NCBI GenBank assembly: GCA_903834135.1
Contig: CAILHZ010000020.1
Span: forward strand, 61,800-125,799
Reading direction: 5' to 3'
DNA length: 64,000 nucleotides
Source of the DNA: an uncultured Opitutia bacterium
GTDB taxonomy: Bacteria; Verrucomicrobiota; Verrucomicrobiia; Opitutales; Opitutaceae
Part shown: positions 18,618 to 27,532 of the stretch, one piece after another
How positions within the stretch are numbered: the stretch's first letter is position 1
How the letters are laid out: every line of letters begins with the position of its first letter
Notes under the pieces: model-generated
What the model was told of the DNA's origin: nothing
Seen by the model: the letters and a program-made list of their open reading frames with translations, nothing else
The model's database searches: none
Program-made: the position numbers and the translations under genes

Positions 18618-19588
18618 GGCTTAGGTTCGATCTTGTCTTTGACTTGAACAGGTGTTCCCACCTTAACTTGTCCCTCCGCAATTGCGTTTCGCTCAAGCGT
18701 AGCTGCATCTTCCATGTCAGCCTTACCAAAATAATGAGCACCAGTTTCTATTAATACTGGTAGTGACATACTCATCGCTAAGCCTCTCGAATTTGTAGTC
18801 AATTTAGTTCTCCAGAGCAGTTGTCTTTTACCATGTGCTAATGCTGCTCCATCATATGCTGAGACAACAACGTAATAGCAATCATCATAAGCTTGCTCAA
18901 CAAGTTCACGTGTCTTGTCGTCTCGGTCAATAAATTTTTCGAGTGGGCTTTGAACAAAACTTTTTATGCCTGTAGTTTGATTTAAGTCCTGTTTATTAAG
19001 AGCAATTTCCAAGTCATGGGCAAAACGAATACCACCTACTAGAGCTGCTCTTGAGAGAAGATTTTTACGTGCAACGTTAGCATTAGCTGCGCCAGATTGA
19101 CTTAAGTCACCATCGTTGAGAGCAAGCGCTTGAGTAGTTGTATCTTGATTTAGAGTATTATGTGAGCCCCAGATAAAGATCAGCACCTGTGTAGCTTTAT
19201 GCTGCTTTGTAAATGGTAAGAAATGACTGACTGCTAGGGACTGCTTAAGCTTAGACTCTAAATCTGCAACCGGCATAGGTTTTTCACCTGTTACTCCCTC
19301 ACCTTCATCATGATAACCAGTAGTCTGAGCTAGGTAATAAACCGGACTGTCCGAAGTAGGCGGTGCTATTTTTTTACCTAATTCAGACATTTCGGTAATA
19401 ACTGTCATATAAATTCTTGGATTTTTCTGGAATCCACGTGGGAGTAGGCTAAAGGCAAGTTCCCCGGTATGTGTCTCTGTGGGTATGCTAGAAGTAATTT
19501 CAGCATAACTACTTGTTGATAAAGATAATAGGGTTATCCAGATTATCTGCATCATACTCTTACAAGCTCTTTTCAAAGTACGTAACAT
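18614..19588 (-). CDS. Exported protein of unknown function coupled to the LacI gene
   Basis: I do not recognise a family. The 324-residue product has a signal peptide (hydrophobic stretch about 12-28, cleavage near SYAE), an alpha/beta-looking core with YYLAQTTGYHDEGEG and ATQVLIFIWGSHNTL, and a C-terminal part with YDDCYYVVVSAYDGAALAHGKRQLLWRTKL. Charged residues dominate the last 40 positions. It overlaps the LacI start by 4 bp, and its promoter faces that of the TonB receptor across the operator candidate at 19703. An envelope partner of the receptor, or a sensor for the regulator, is conceivable but only from position. A further copy of the palindrome lies inside the gene at 19342. Confidence 0.7.
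   Translation of the reverse strand: MLRTLKRACKSMMQIIWITLLSLSTSSYAEITSSIPTETHTGELAFSLLPRGFQKNPRIYMTVITEMSELGKKIAPPTSDSPVYYLAQTTGYHDEGEGVTGEKPMPVADLESKLKQSLAVSHFLPFTKQHKATQVLIFIWGSHNTLNQDTTTQALALNDGDLSQSGAANANVARKNLLSRAALVGGIRFAHDLEIALNKQDLNQTTGIKSFVQSPLEKFIDRDDKTRELVEQAYDDCYYVVVSAYDGAALAHGKRQLLWRTKLTTNSRGLAMSMSLPVLIETGAHYFGKADMEDAATLERNAIAEGQVKVGTPVQVKDKIEPKP
19342..19354. promoter_or_regulatory. Intragenic copy of the TCGGAC palindrome
   Basis: CCGGACTGTCCGA, one base away from the intergenic site at 19703. It lies inside the exported unknown gene, about 235 bases after its start. It codes for part of SDSPV, so it may be chance; as a second operator it could allow looping to the site 360 bp away. 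Confidence 0.35.
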
Positions 19589-19702
19589 GAGCTAATTATA
19601 ATAATTATTAATCAAGTGAATGCTTCTAAATCGGTTTAAATCGGTGAGAATACTTTGGCTGCAGTTAAAAAGACGTACAATAACTAGTAAAGTTGCACAT
19701 GA

Positions 19703-19715
19703 TCGGACTGTCCGA
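19703..19715. promoter_or_regulatory. Putative LacI-family operator in the divergent TonB/regulator promoter
   Basis: TCGGACTGTCCGA is a perfect palindrome except for its single central base. It lies in the 274-bp gap between the exported protein/LacI unit (start 19588) and the TonB receptor (start 19863). It falls just after a TTGCAC sequence (19693-19698), in the position of a promoter spacer, though no good -10 box follows. The rest of the gap shows no other clear element. Confidence 0.65.
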
Positions 19716-19862
19716 ATTAGGTTCCATTGCTGCAAAAATAACTAACTTTATTTCTAGTGTTATAGTTCAACCCCTTATGCTAGTGGAACTTTCCTTTAGT
19801 CCAAAACCCTATATCTTCAGAAATTATTTCACCGCTTTTCAGACTACCTAACACACCCAAGA

Positions 19863-22800
19863 TTGTTTATGACCTCCCATACAACGTATTATAGTCGAGT
19901 CCTTAGTGCACTTGTTTTAAGTCAGATTGCGCTACTTAGTACCAGTCTAAACGCTCAAGTAGCGGCTGATCAAACAACAACTACTGTTCAATCTGCTAAG
20001 CCGATACCGACCGAGTCGGTTGCTACTCAAAGTCAGGATGTTGTTACTTTAACGCCTTTCGAAGTAGCTTCAGAAAAGGACAGTGGCTACTACGCATCGA
20101 ACACAATGGCTGGTACGCGTATTAATTCAAAAGTAGAAGATCTGGGTGCATCAATTACCGTTGTTACAAGACAACAGCTCTTAGATACAGCATCGACCGA
20201 TATTAATGATATTTTCCGTTATGAATCTAACACGGAAGGTACTTACGATTTCACTTCGCAGCTGAGCAACGCTACTACTAACGATGCAATTCAGAGCTCT
20301 CCTCAGACAGCTGTTCGTGTGCGTGGCGTTGGTTCACCAAACATGATGATAGATAACTTTGCGATGACTGCTCGTATACCAATTAATAGTTACAATTTAG
20401 AGTCTGTGGAAATTAGTCGCGGTCCAAATTCAACATTATTTGGTTTAGGTAATCCATCAGGATCGGTGAATCTTAATCGCGCCGTCGCCAATCTTACACT
20501 TAATACAAATACGTTGACCCTACGTGCTGATAGTTACGGTGGTCATCAATCCACGATCGATTTTAGCCGCGTAATTCTAAAGAATGAATTAGCAATTCGT
20601 ATTGCTGCAATTGATATGAGCAATGCGTTTGTTCGTAAGCCTTCATACGATCTTACCAAGCGTTTATATGGAGATCTGATTTTCAAGCCCTTTAAAAAAA
20701 CTCGTATTAATCTAAGCTGGGAGCATTATCAGCAAAAACGCCAGACACCTAATTTTTTAACACCTCGTGATGACGTATCGGAGTGGTTAACAGATGGTAA
20801 ACCTGTCTGGAATCCGCTCACGTGGACAGCATCTGTTAATGGACAATCTTATGTAGTGCCGTACACGTCTACTGAAATTGGTATTCCTGGAACTACGGGT
20901 GCTCTACCTATAGGCATCTATGCTAATGCTACAAATTATACGCGACCAAGTATGTATATTGATGGCGGTACTATGCAGCTCTGGGAAATTAATCGTGCTG
21001 CATCGACTACAAATCCTAACGCGGCAACTACGAGCAATCAGCGTATGATGGCAGGTAGCGGTAATTTAATTCAACGCGGCAATGTTAATGCTGCAACGCT
21101 ATATCAAGTGCCTGGTATTAGTAATAAGGCTCTCTATGACTGGTCTGCAATCAACGCCGTTTCGGCTGATTGGAATTATGACCATGCCTCAATTTACACA
21201 GCGAGTATCGAGCAAGAGTTACTTCCTGATTTGTACTTCCGTGCGGGATTTAATTTACAGGCATCTGATAGTTTTAATCGTAACATTGTAAATCCACCAT
21301 CACTTGAAATTGATATTAATCAGTACCTTTTAGATGGTCGTACAAATCCATATTATTTAAGACCTTTTTACCAAGTCACTGAGCCCACAATTTTTCGTAG
21401 CCCAGAATATAATGACAATACTCAAGTTCAGCTTACCTATGATTTAAACTTCAAGAAGCTGACCAGCAATAAGGGAATAATGCGCTGGTTTGGTGAGCAT
21501 AAACTGCTTGCCTACTACGAAGGTCGTAAGATCACAACTGGAACGTTCCGCTACCGTGAAGCAATCATTGATACAAATCACGCTTGGTTAACTGCAGGTG
21601 CATTAAATTTTACAAATGGTGCTGCCCTAGATCGTCCAACTTACCGGTATTATGTCGGACCGACTGGATCGCTAGGTTTTACTAAAGGATACGCCGCTCC
21701 TGAGTCAGGTGTAGAAGGAACCTTTAATTTGAATTATAATAATCCAACTACTGGAAGTTGGATTAGTGAACCTGCTGCATTTGGCATGTCACCATATGTA
21801 ACGAGTCAAACACGGCAGGAAATTAATTCCCGTGGAATTGTTGATCAAAGTTCTTTCTTTGATGACCGCGTAGTATTTACGGGTGGTTTAAGAAATGACT
21901 TTAATCGTACACGTAATTCCAACGGTGCTGTTATTAACGGTAACACAGGATTATATGATATTGGACCTATAAGTACCTGGTTGCCTTGGACAAATGGCCA
22001 AGGGTATACACGCACTCTTAGTCTTGTGGTTAAACCAACAAAGTGGCTTGGTTTATTTGCTGATAAATCAGCTAGCTTTGTACCACAACCGCCAGCAATT
22101 GATTTATTCGATGTAGCCTTACCAAATACATATGGACATGGGCAGGACTTAGGAGGTTATCTCTCATTATTTAATAATAAGTTAGTGATTCGTTTATCAA
22201 CGTATAAGACCTCGGTTATCAATAATCGTGATTCTGATTCTACAATCGGTTCACGTATTATACGTATGGAAACTAATTCGCTTACCTCTGCTGACCATTT
22301 TTCGTTTAACTATTGGGCTCTTAATGCTGCGGCTGCTAAGTTAGCTACTAATGTAGCAGATCCAGCTGCGATTGCGCTTGCTAATACATGGACGGCGTAT
22401 CCTGGATTTTTACAAAACTCTATAAATGATTATAACAATGGGGCGGCGCTTCGTGGTGTAGATAATACTGAATCTAAAGGTGCTGAATTACAGGTAGATT
22501 ATAATCCTAATTACAATTGGAGCTTTAAATTCACGGGAGCTAAAACAGAGGCTGTTCAAACAACTCTCGAAAAAGATATCAGTGATTTCATTGATTTGCG
22601 TTTGCCTACTTGGTTAGCTGCAAACGATGGTCTTGGAAACTATTTCTGGACGGATACGCGATATACAACTCAAACAGCGCAGAATTTTTATACAGCTTCT
22701 GTATCTGTTCCTATCCACATCAGCCAAGCTTTATTGGGTAAATCTAATCCACAGGTAAAGAAATATACATGGAGGACACTGAGTACTTACCGTTTTACAG

Positions 22801-23141
22801 AAGGTCTTTTTAAGAACTTTAGCATCGGTGGTACATTACGTTGGGATGATAAGAGTGTCATTGGCTATAAGGCTGCAACACCTGATGCTGATGGTATTGT
22901 TAGAAACTTAGACGTAAATAAGCCAGTTTATGATCCTTCACGTTTCGCAGGTGATATGCTCTTTGCTTACAATACGAAAGTTTATGGTGGTAAAGTTGGA
23001 TTGCGTGTACAGTTCAACGTATTGAACGCTTTCCAAATGGCTACAATACGTCCAACTGCTATTAATCCAGACGGTACTCCTTACAACTACCGTATTATCG
23101 ATCCTTCACAATTTGTGTTAACGACAACCTTTAGCTTTTAA
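19863..23141 (+). CDS. TonB-dependent outer-membrane receptor (Opitutaceae type)
   Basis: A 1092-residue outer-membrane receptor, probably for RG-I-derived oligosaccharides. A signal peptide (to about 33) is followed by a Thr/Gln/Ser-rich stretch and the VVTLTPFEVASEKDSGYYA motif (about 60-78), the TonB-box-like element typical of Verrucomicrobia. The plug domain spans about 85-210 (ITVVTRQQLLDTASTDINDI; NLESVEISRGPNSTLFGLG) and the remainder is a 22-strand-type barrel ending in LTTTFSF with a terminal Phe, the usual assembly signal. No SusD-like gene accompanies it. It is divergent from the exported-protein/LacI unit and shares the operator candidate at 19703. A strong hairpin terminator follows at 23167. 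Arginine codons are mostly CGT, suggesting high expression. Confidence 0.92.
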   Translation: MFMTSHTTYYSRVLSALVLSQIALLSTSLNAQVAADQTTTTVQSAKPIPTESVATQSQDVVTLTPFEVASEKDSGYYASNTMAGTRINSKVEDLGASITVVTRQQLLDTASTDINDIFRYESNTEGTYDFTSQLSNATTNDAIQSSPQTAVRVRGVGSPNMMIDNFAMTARIPINSYNLESVEISRGPNSTLFGLGNPSGSVNLNRAVANLTLNTNTLTLRADSYGGHQSTIDFSRVILKNELAIRIAAIDMSNAFVRKPSYDLTKRLYGDLIFKPFKKTRINLSWEHYQQKRQTPNFLTPRDDVSEWLTDGKPVWNPLTWTASVNGQSYVVPYTSTEIGIPGTTGALPIGIYANATNYTRPSMYIDGGTMQLWEINRAASTTNPNAATTSNQRMMAGSGNLIQRGNVNAATLYQVPGISNKALYDWSAINAVSADWNYDHASIYTASIEQELLPDLYFRAGFNLQASDSFNRNIVNPPSLEIDINQYLLDGRTNPYYLRPFYQVTEPTIFRSPEYNDNTQVQLTYDLNFKKLTSNKGIMRWFGEHKLLAYYEGRKITTGTFRYREAIIDTNHAWLTAGALNFTNGAALDRPTYRYYVGPTGSLGFTKGYAAPESGVEGTFNLNYNNPTTGSWISEPAAFGMSPYVTSQTRQEINSRGIVDQSSFFDDRVVFTGGLRNDFNRTRNSNGAVINGNTGLYDIGPISTWLPWTNGQGYTRTLSLVVKPTKWLGLFADKSASFVPQPPAIDLFDVALPNTYGHGQDLGGYLSLFNNKLVIRLSTYKTSVINNRDSDSTIGSRIIRMETNSLTSADHFSFNYWALNAAAAKLATNVADPAAIALANTWTAYPGFLQNSINDYNNGAALRGVDNTESKGAELQVDYNPNYNWSFKFTGAKTEAVQTTLEKDISDFIDLRLPTWLAANDGLGNYFWTDTRYTTQTAQNFYTASVSVPIHISQALLGKSNPQVKKYTWRTLSTYRFTEGLFKNFSIGGTLRWDDKSVIGYKAATPDADGIVRNLDVNKPVYDPSRFAGDMLFAYNTKVYGGKVGLRVQFNVLNAFQMATIRPTAINPDGTPYNYRIIDPSQFVLTTTFSF

Positions 23142-23166
23142 TAGTTTATATTTTGTGTGTGTTGTT

Positions 23167-23196
23167 TTCCACCTAGGCGTCACTGCCTAGGTGGAA
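23167..23196 (+). terminator. Rho-independent-like terminator after the TonB receptor
   Basis: A 12-bp perfect inverted repeat (TTCCACCTAGGC with GCCTAGGTGGAA) around the 6-base loop GTCACT, 26 bases after the receptor stop. It is followed by TTGTTTCT, a modest T-rich tail. Confidence 0.8.
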
Positions 23197-23248
23197 TTGT
23201 TTCTGAAGCTTGGCAAGTGAATCAAAATGTGCCGGACTCAAACATTTA

Positions 23249-24478
23249 ATGAGTAAAGAGCCATCCGCACCTAATCCTGCAGCAACTATTGATCACAAGA
23301 AGACGGTCATGGGTATTTTGATCGCTTTGAGCGTATCGCATATGCTCAACGATTTGATCCAGGCTATCCTGCCGTCAATCTATCCTCTCATTAAGAACAA
23401 CTTTAATCTTAATTTTGCACAAATAGGCTTAATCACATTTACGTTCCAGTGTACGGCATCGTTATTGCAGCCCCTTGTAGGTATTTACACTGATCTTAAG
23501 CCTAAGCCATTTTCTTTGGCTGCTGGAATGAGTTTCACACTCGTTGGTATTGGCATGCTAGCATTTGCCTCAGACTACCGATATCTAATTATCGCTGCAG
23601 CCATGATTGGTGTTGGCTCTGCTGTTTTCCACCCAGAAGCTTCCCGCGTAGCTAAACTTGCTTCAGGAGGTAAATTCGGCTTTGCGCAATCGCTGTTTCA
23701 AGTGGGTGGTAATTTTGGTTCTGCCATAGGCCCATTATTGGCAGCTGCTATTGTGATTCCTCATGGCCAATTGCATGTCCTTTGGTTCTCCATACTCGCA
23801 TTTATTGGTATTATTGTTTTATCGAAAGTAGGGCAGTGGTACCGAGACCATCTAATTGAACTTAAAAAAACGGGAAAAAAAGAGCATATACACATACCCC
23901 ATGGTATATCACGGGGCAGGGTGATATTTTCGATCTTGATTTTGATGTCACTCATTTTTTCAAAATATTTTTACTTAGTTAGTCTCTCGAATTATTTTAC
24001 ATTCTACTTAATTAGTAAATTCGGTGTCAGTGTGCAGACCTCTCAAGTTTTTTTGTTTATTTTCCTCTTCTCGGTTGCAGCGGGTACGATTATCGGTGGC
24101 CCTGTGGGAGACCGCATTGGTAGAAAATACGTGATTTGGGCCTCTATCTTAGGGGTAGCACCCTTTACACTTATCTTGCCCTACATGAATCTTGTTTGGA
24201 CTGTAATATTAACAGTGCCTATAGGAATTATTTTAGCTTCTGCTATGTCGGCCATCCTTGTGTATGCTCAAGAATTATTACCTGGCCGTACAGGGCTTAT
24301 TTCAGGGCTGTTCTTTGGATTCGCGTTTGGTATGGGAGGCTTAGGCGCCGCTTTACTCGGCCGTCTAGCCGATCAGACCAGTATAGAATACGTCTACCGC
24401 GTTTGCGCTTACTTACCGCTCATTGGATTGTTAACAGTTTTCTTACCTAACTTCGAACAGAAGCAAGTTAAGGCTTAA
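23249..24478 (+). CDS. MFS transporter, Fsr (fosmidomycin-resistance)-like
   Basis: Inner-membrane major facilitator with about 12 hydrophobic helices and two halves joined by a charged loop (WYRDHLIELKKTGKKEHIH). The sequence matches the Fsr-like branch: SHMLNDLIQAILPSIYPL at the first helix, FTFQCTASLLQPLVGIYTD, GVGSAVFHPEASRVAKLASGG, and GTIIGGPVGDRIGRKYVIW in the second half. The frame is open from a TTG at 23210, but the ATG at 23249 is the more likely start because the TTG lies just after the terminator hairpin. Members export small molecules; the substrate here is unknown. It follows the TonB gene but is separated from it by the terminator. Confidence 0.85.
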   Translation: MSKEPSAPNPAATIDHKKTVMGILIALSVSHMLNDLIQAILPSIYPLIKNNFNLNFAQIGLITFTFQCTASLLQPLVGIYTDLKPKPFSLAAGMSFTLVGIGMLAFASDYRYLIIAAAMIGVGSAVFHPEASRVAKLASGGKFGFAQSLFQVGGNFGSAIGPLLAAAIVIPHGQLHVLWFSILAFIGIIVLSKVGQWYRDHLIELKKTGKKEHIHIPHGISRGRVIFSILILMSLIFSKYFYLVSLSNYFTFYLISKFGVSVQTSQVFLFIFLFSVAAGTIIGGPVGDRIGRKYVIWASILGVAPFTLILPYMNLVWTVILTVPIGIILASAMSAILVYAQELLPGRTGLISGLFFGFAFGMGGLGAALLGRLADQTSIEYVYRVCAYLPLIGLLTVFLPNFEQKQVKA

Positions 24479-24510
24479 GAGAGTGTGCTTTTAAGCGCGT
24501 TAACTAGTAT

Positions 24511-24540
24511 AAACTAGATGGTATTTCTACAATCTAGTTT
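24511..24540. terminator. Bidirectional terminator between convergent genes
   Basis: AAACTAGAT (24511-24519) and ATCTAGTTT (24532-24540) form a perfect 9-bp stem with a 12-base loop, between the MFS stop (24478) and the stop of the minus-strand propeller gene (24561). A/T-rich flanks on both sides fit use in both directions. Confidence 0.6.
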
Positions 24541-24560
24541 CTACATTAGTGTTTAATCCT

Positions 24561-25568
24561 TTAAGGGACTAAAGGAGCAACGCTACCGCTGCGTTCGTCA
24601 TGGAATTGAGTGGTATCTAAACCATCGATAACAAGTACTGCTTGTAAGGATGAAACAAACGCACGATCACTCCAGCTCCAAACAATTTCACTTTGCTGAT
24701 TAAATTCTACGATTTGACGGCCTGAATCATTATGACCGGCTTTGTGACCCTGCCAGTTAGCAACAACTATATCTCCATTCTTAAGTACCTGAAATAAGCC
24801 GTAGAAGTATGGATTTACATCAGCTGGGAGTTGTTCTTTAGAACCAAATTTACGAACGACTTTACCTGTTGAATCTTCTTCGATCATGAATGAGCTACCG
24901 CCCTTTAAGGTTAAGCCGTAGCCTGCAGACATCACTATGTTGCCATTTGGTAAACGAACGGCCTTCCATGCATGATTAAAGCCGTCCACAGGGAAATCCT
25001 TGATCCAGTTGCCGTCACGATCACCTTCACGATACAGTGTGTTACATGCGACAAGGTAAGTGCCCTGAGCTGTTTCACGAGCAAGACGTGCATAATCACC
25101 TTCATATGCGGCTCGCTTAACTAAAGCACCTTGAGGATCAAATTCACCAAAAATAACGTGACGTCCTGTTGGATCTCCAAGTGGGCTACTTCCTTTGTTT
25201 TTCTTCGGTAAGTCAAAATCAACGCCAACAACTAAGGTGTTTCCGTTAGCCAAGCGTCGTACAGATGACACATCATGATACTTGGAAACATCACTAATCA
25301 TTTTGCCGTTTGTGATATCTAAAACAGAATAGCCACTATCATGACTTATTAAGAGCTCATTATTTCCAATTAATTGCATGTCACGTGGGTGTTCTTTTCC
25401 GATATGCACAAGCCAGTTTTTGGCCGGAGCGTTTTCATCAACGCGCATTAAGTTACTTAAGCCTTCATCAATGGCTAAAAACTCGTGCTTTATTGGAGCT
25501 GAGTAAGCACTCAGTTGAGCGACAGTAAGTACGGTTAAAGTTGCCCAGGTAGCGGGAAATAATTTCAT
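24561..25568 (-). CDS. Exported beta-propeller (PQQ/NHL-like) protein
   Basis: A 335-residue protein with a signal peptide (to about 23, SAYSA) and repeated beta-blade patterns such as HPRDMQLIGNNELLISHDSGYSVLDI, SSVRRLANGNTLVVGVDFD, KAVRLPNGNIVMSAGYG and FQVLKNGDIVVANWQG. Each blade carries an NG(N/D)-hydrophobic turn, as in six- or seven-bladed propellers of the PQQ-like or NHL type. No catalytic residues can be named, so it may be a binding protein or a lyase-like propeller. It stands alone between the MFS gene (convergent) and the TPR protein gene, about 55 bp after the latter's stop. Confidence 0.7.
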   Translation of the reverse strand: MKLFPATWATLTVLTVAQLSAYSAPIKHEFLAIDEGLSNLMRVDENAPAKNWLVHIGKEHPRDMQLIGNNELLISHDSGYSVLDITNGKMISDVSKYHDVSSVRRLANGNTLVVGVDFDLPKKNKGSSPLGDPTGRHVIFGEFDPQGALVKRAAYEGDYARLARETAQGTYLVACNTLYREGDRDGNWIKDFPVDGFNHAWKAVRLPNGNIVMSAGYGLTLKGGSSFMIEEDSTGKVVRKFGSKEQLPADVNPYFYGLFQVLKNGDIVVANWQGHKAGHNDSGRQIVEFNQQSEIVWSWSDRAFVSSLQAVLVIDGLDTTQFHDERSGSVAPLVP

Positions 25569-25624
25569 AATAATTAATAAAGAGTCTTAATAGACCTCAA
25601 GATGCGTCAAACCTGAATATACGA

Positions 25625-27532
25625 TCAATGCCCTTGAGATGCTAAATCAGCACGTCTTAGGGCCTCTAAAACGCCGGGATGAGTGGGTAGAGACTTTAAA
25701 GCCGCTTTGTAATGACTAATCGCCTCAGTTGGCTTGTTAAGTGCCATAAGAGTATCTGCGTAGCCATAATTAGCCTCAAAATGATCTGGTTTTAAAGTAA
25801 GCGCATAGGCGTAATATGTAGCTGCTTCGGGCCACCGCTCTTGGGAGCCTTCTAGAGTTGCGATATTTAGATATGCCTCAAAAGCATCCGGATTAAGGGC
25901 AATGCAGGTTTTAAATTCCGCTATACTTAGATTAGTTAAACCCAACTGACTCAAAGCCAATGCATGATTATAATGAAATTCAGGTGTCTTAGGTTCGATT
26001 TTTTCAGCTTTTTTAAATTCAACTACGGCATCATTTAAATTCTCCTCAGCTACAAGTGCATTAGCTAAATTGTAGTGTGCAGAGGCGTTGTCTGGTTCGC
26101 ACATTATAGCTTGCTTGGCACTTGTAACTGCTTGTGGAAAATCACGAACTTGTAAATAGGCTTCACTTAAATTGATATCTATTTCTGCAGCGCTTGAATT
26201 AATTTTGTGCGCTAAGCGAAGAGAAATAATGGCTTCTGTTGGTGTCTGAGCACTTAACTGAGCTGCTCCTAAATTATTTAAGCAAAACCAAGAGTTTTGA
26301 TAAATCAAAGATGATCTTTTCCATAAACTCAGTGGATCAAAAAAAGATTTTGCGTAGCTGCGGCTTAGATTGGCTAAGAAGATGCCTATAAAGAGTGATA
26401 AGGCAATAAAGCGGTAACGAACAAATGCTGCACTAAAATGGCGACTAAATTTATCTGTAATAAAATTTATACCAAGTACTAGAGCTATGCAAAAGCAGGC
26501 TAAGCTTATATAGCAGAGATGATCTCCTATAGGACTAATTAGTAAAAACGACATCGGAAATAGGCCTAGAACTGGTAGTAAAAAAAGACCAAATAAACTA
26601 ACTATAAACGCTGTAGAATTTAACGTTTTATTTGTACTACTATAAAACCAAACTAGCAGTACGCAGTAAATAAGGCCTACTAACCACGCTGAGGCGCTCA
26701 TACTAGAACTATAAACCGTTGTAAGATTGACGGGCCATAGACAGTTGAGCAGATAGCTCCCTAAGGTTGGAATAGCGTTTAGTAAGTGAGTTGTTAAATT
26801 GCCAGTATTTACCTCTTTCAGTGGCAGAGCAGCAGATACTTGTAAGTAAAGGGTAACTAAGCCAATTAAGGCTGAGAAAAAGATAAAAGGTATTACATGT
26901 TTTACGTCTACTGAGGTTAGCTTTTTATTTCTCCATATTAGATAAAGTAAGATAAACCCAGGGAGCATTATTCCTGAACTTTTGCACAGTAAGGATAAGC
27001 AGTAAAATATGTACGCTGGTACTGAAAACTTACTGCCGTCTTGTAGATCGTCCTGAGTAGCTAGGAAAAAATCTGCTGACAAAAGCAGTAAGGGGAGCGA
27101 TAGCGTATTTTTAAGTTCAGCCATCCACGCAACTGAACTCACAGCCATTGGGTGAATGATAAATACTAAAGCTGCAATCCAGCTATAGGTTGAGATAAAT
27201 CTAGCGCATATCTTCCATAAAAGAAGCGCTGAAAAGAAATGTAAACTCAGTGAAAAGCTGTGGAATATTAATGGGTTTGCACTCCCTAGGTGGTAAATAA
27301 TCCATTCCAAGTTTGTTTTAAGAGGCTGGTAGTCTGGACCTGATGCTGTAAACCAAACACGCCATGGAAAAGCAGACTGAGTTATCCAAGTGTTTTTAAA
27401 TAGCTCAGTTCCATCATCCCATACTGGATGACCGCCTAGGACAGGAAAATAAATCCAGAGTGCACATCCTATAAGAGCACCTATTTTCAGCGCTGCAGTA
27501 AGCCAACTTTTACTGCCAAGTGCTTTAATCAT
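25625..27532 (-). CDS. Polytopic membrane protein with C-terminal TPR repeats
   Basis: A 635-residue protein. The N-terminal two thirds (about 10-400) has around ten hydrophobic helices with the loop WDDGTELFKNTWITQ after the first helix, resembling GT-C glycosyltransferases and the eukaryotic TMTC O-mannosyltransferases. The C-terminal part (about 410-635) has roughly six tetratricopeptide repeats with the usual pattern (for example NASAHYNLANALVAEENLND; EANYGYADTLMALNKPTE). The ATG overlaps the stop of the GT9 gene by 4 bp, so the two are translated together. A role in glycosylating an envelope component is likely from fold and neighbour; donor and acceptor are unknown. Confidence 0.78.
   Translation of the reverse strand: MIKALGSKSWLTAALKIGALIGCALWIYFPVLGGHPVWDDGTELFKNTWITQSAFPWRVWFTASGPDYQPLKTNLEWIIYHLGSANPLIFHSFSLSLHFFSALLLWKICARFISTYSWIAALVFIIHPMAVSSVAWMAELKNTLSLPLLLLSADFFLATQDDLQDGSKFSVPAYIFYCLSLLCKSSGIMLPGFILLYLIWRNKKLTSVDVKHVIPFIFFSALIGLVTLYLQVSAALPLKEVNTGNLTTHLLNAIPTLGSYLLNCLWPVNLTTVYSSSMSASAWLVGLIYCVLLVWFYSSTNKTLNSTAFIVSLFGLFLLPVLGLFPMSFLLISPIGDHLCYISLACFCIALVLGINFITDKFSRHFSAAFVRYRFIALSLFIGIFLANLSRSYAKSFFDPLSLWKRSSLIYQNSWFCLNNLGAAQLSAQTPTEAIISLRLAHKINSSAAEIDINLSEAYLQVRDFPQAVTSAKQAIMCEPDNASAHYNLANALVAEENLNDAVVEFKKAEKIEPKTPEFHYNHALALSQLGLTNLSIAEFKTCIALNPDAFEAYLNIATLEGSQERWPEAATYYAYALTLKPDHFEANYGYADTLMALNKPTEAISHYKAALKSLPTHPGVLEALRRADLASQGH

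Noticed and set aside
21654..21666. TCGGACCGACTGG inside the TonB receptor gene as a further operator
   Set aside because: Only the left arm matches; the right arm does not, so it is likely chance.
24136..24450. 104-codon open frame inside the MFS transporter gene
   Set aside because: Same-strand frame shadow rich in Tyr, Arg and Cys; the MFS frame is clearly the coding one.
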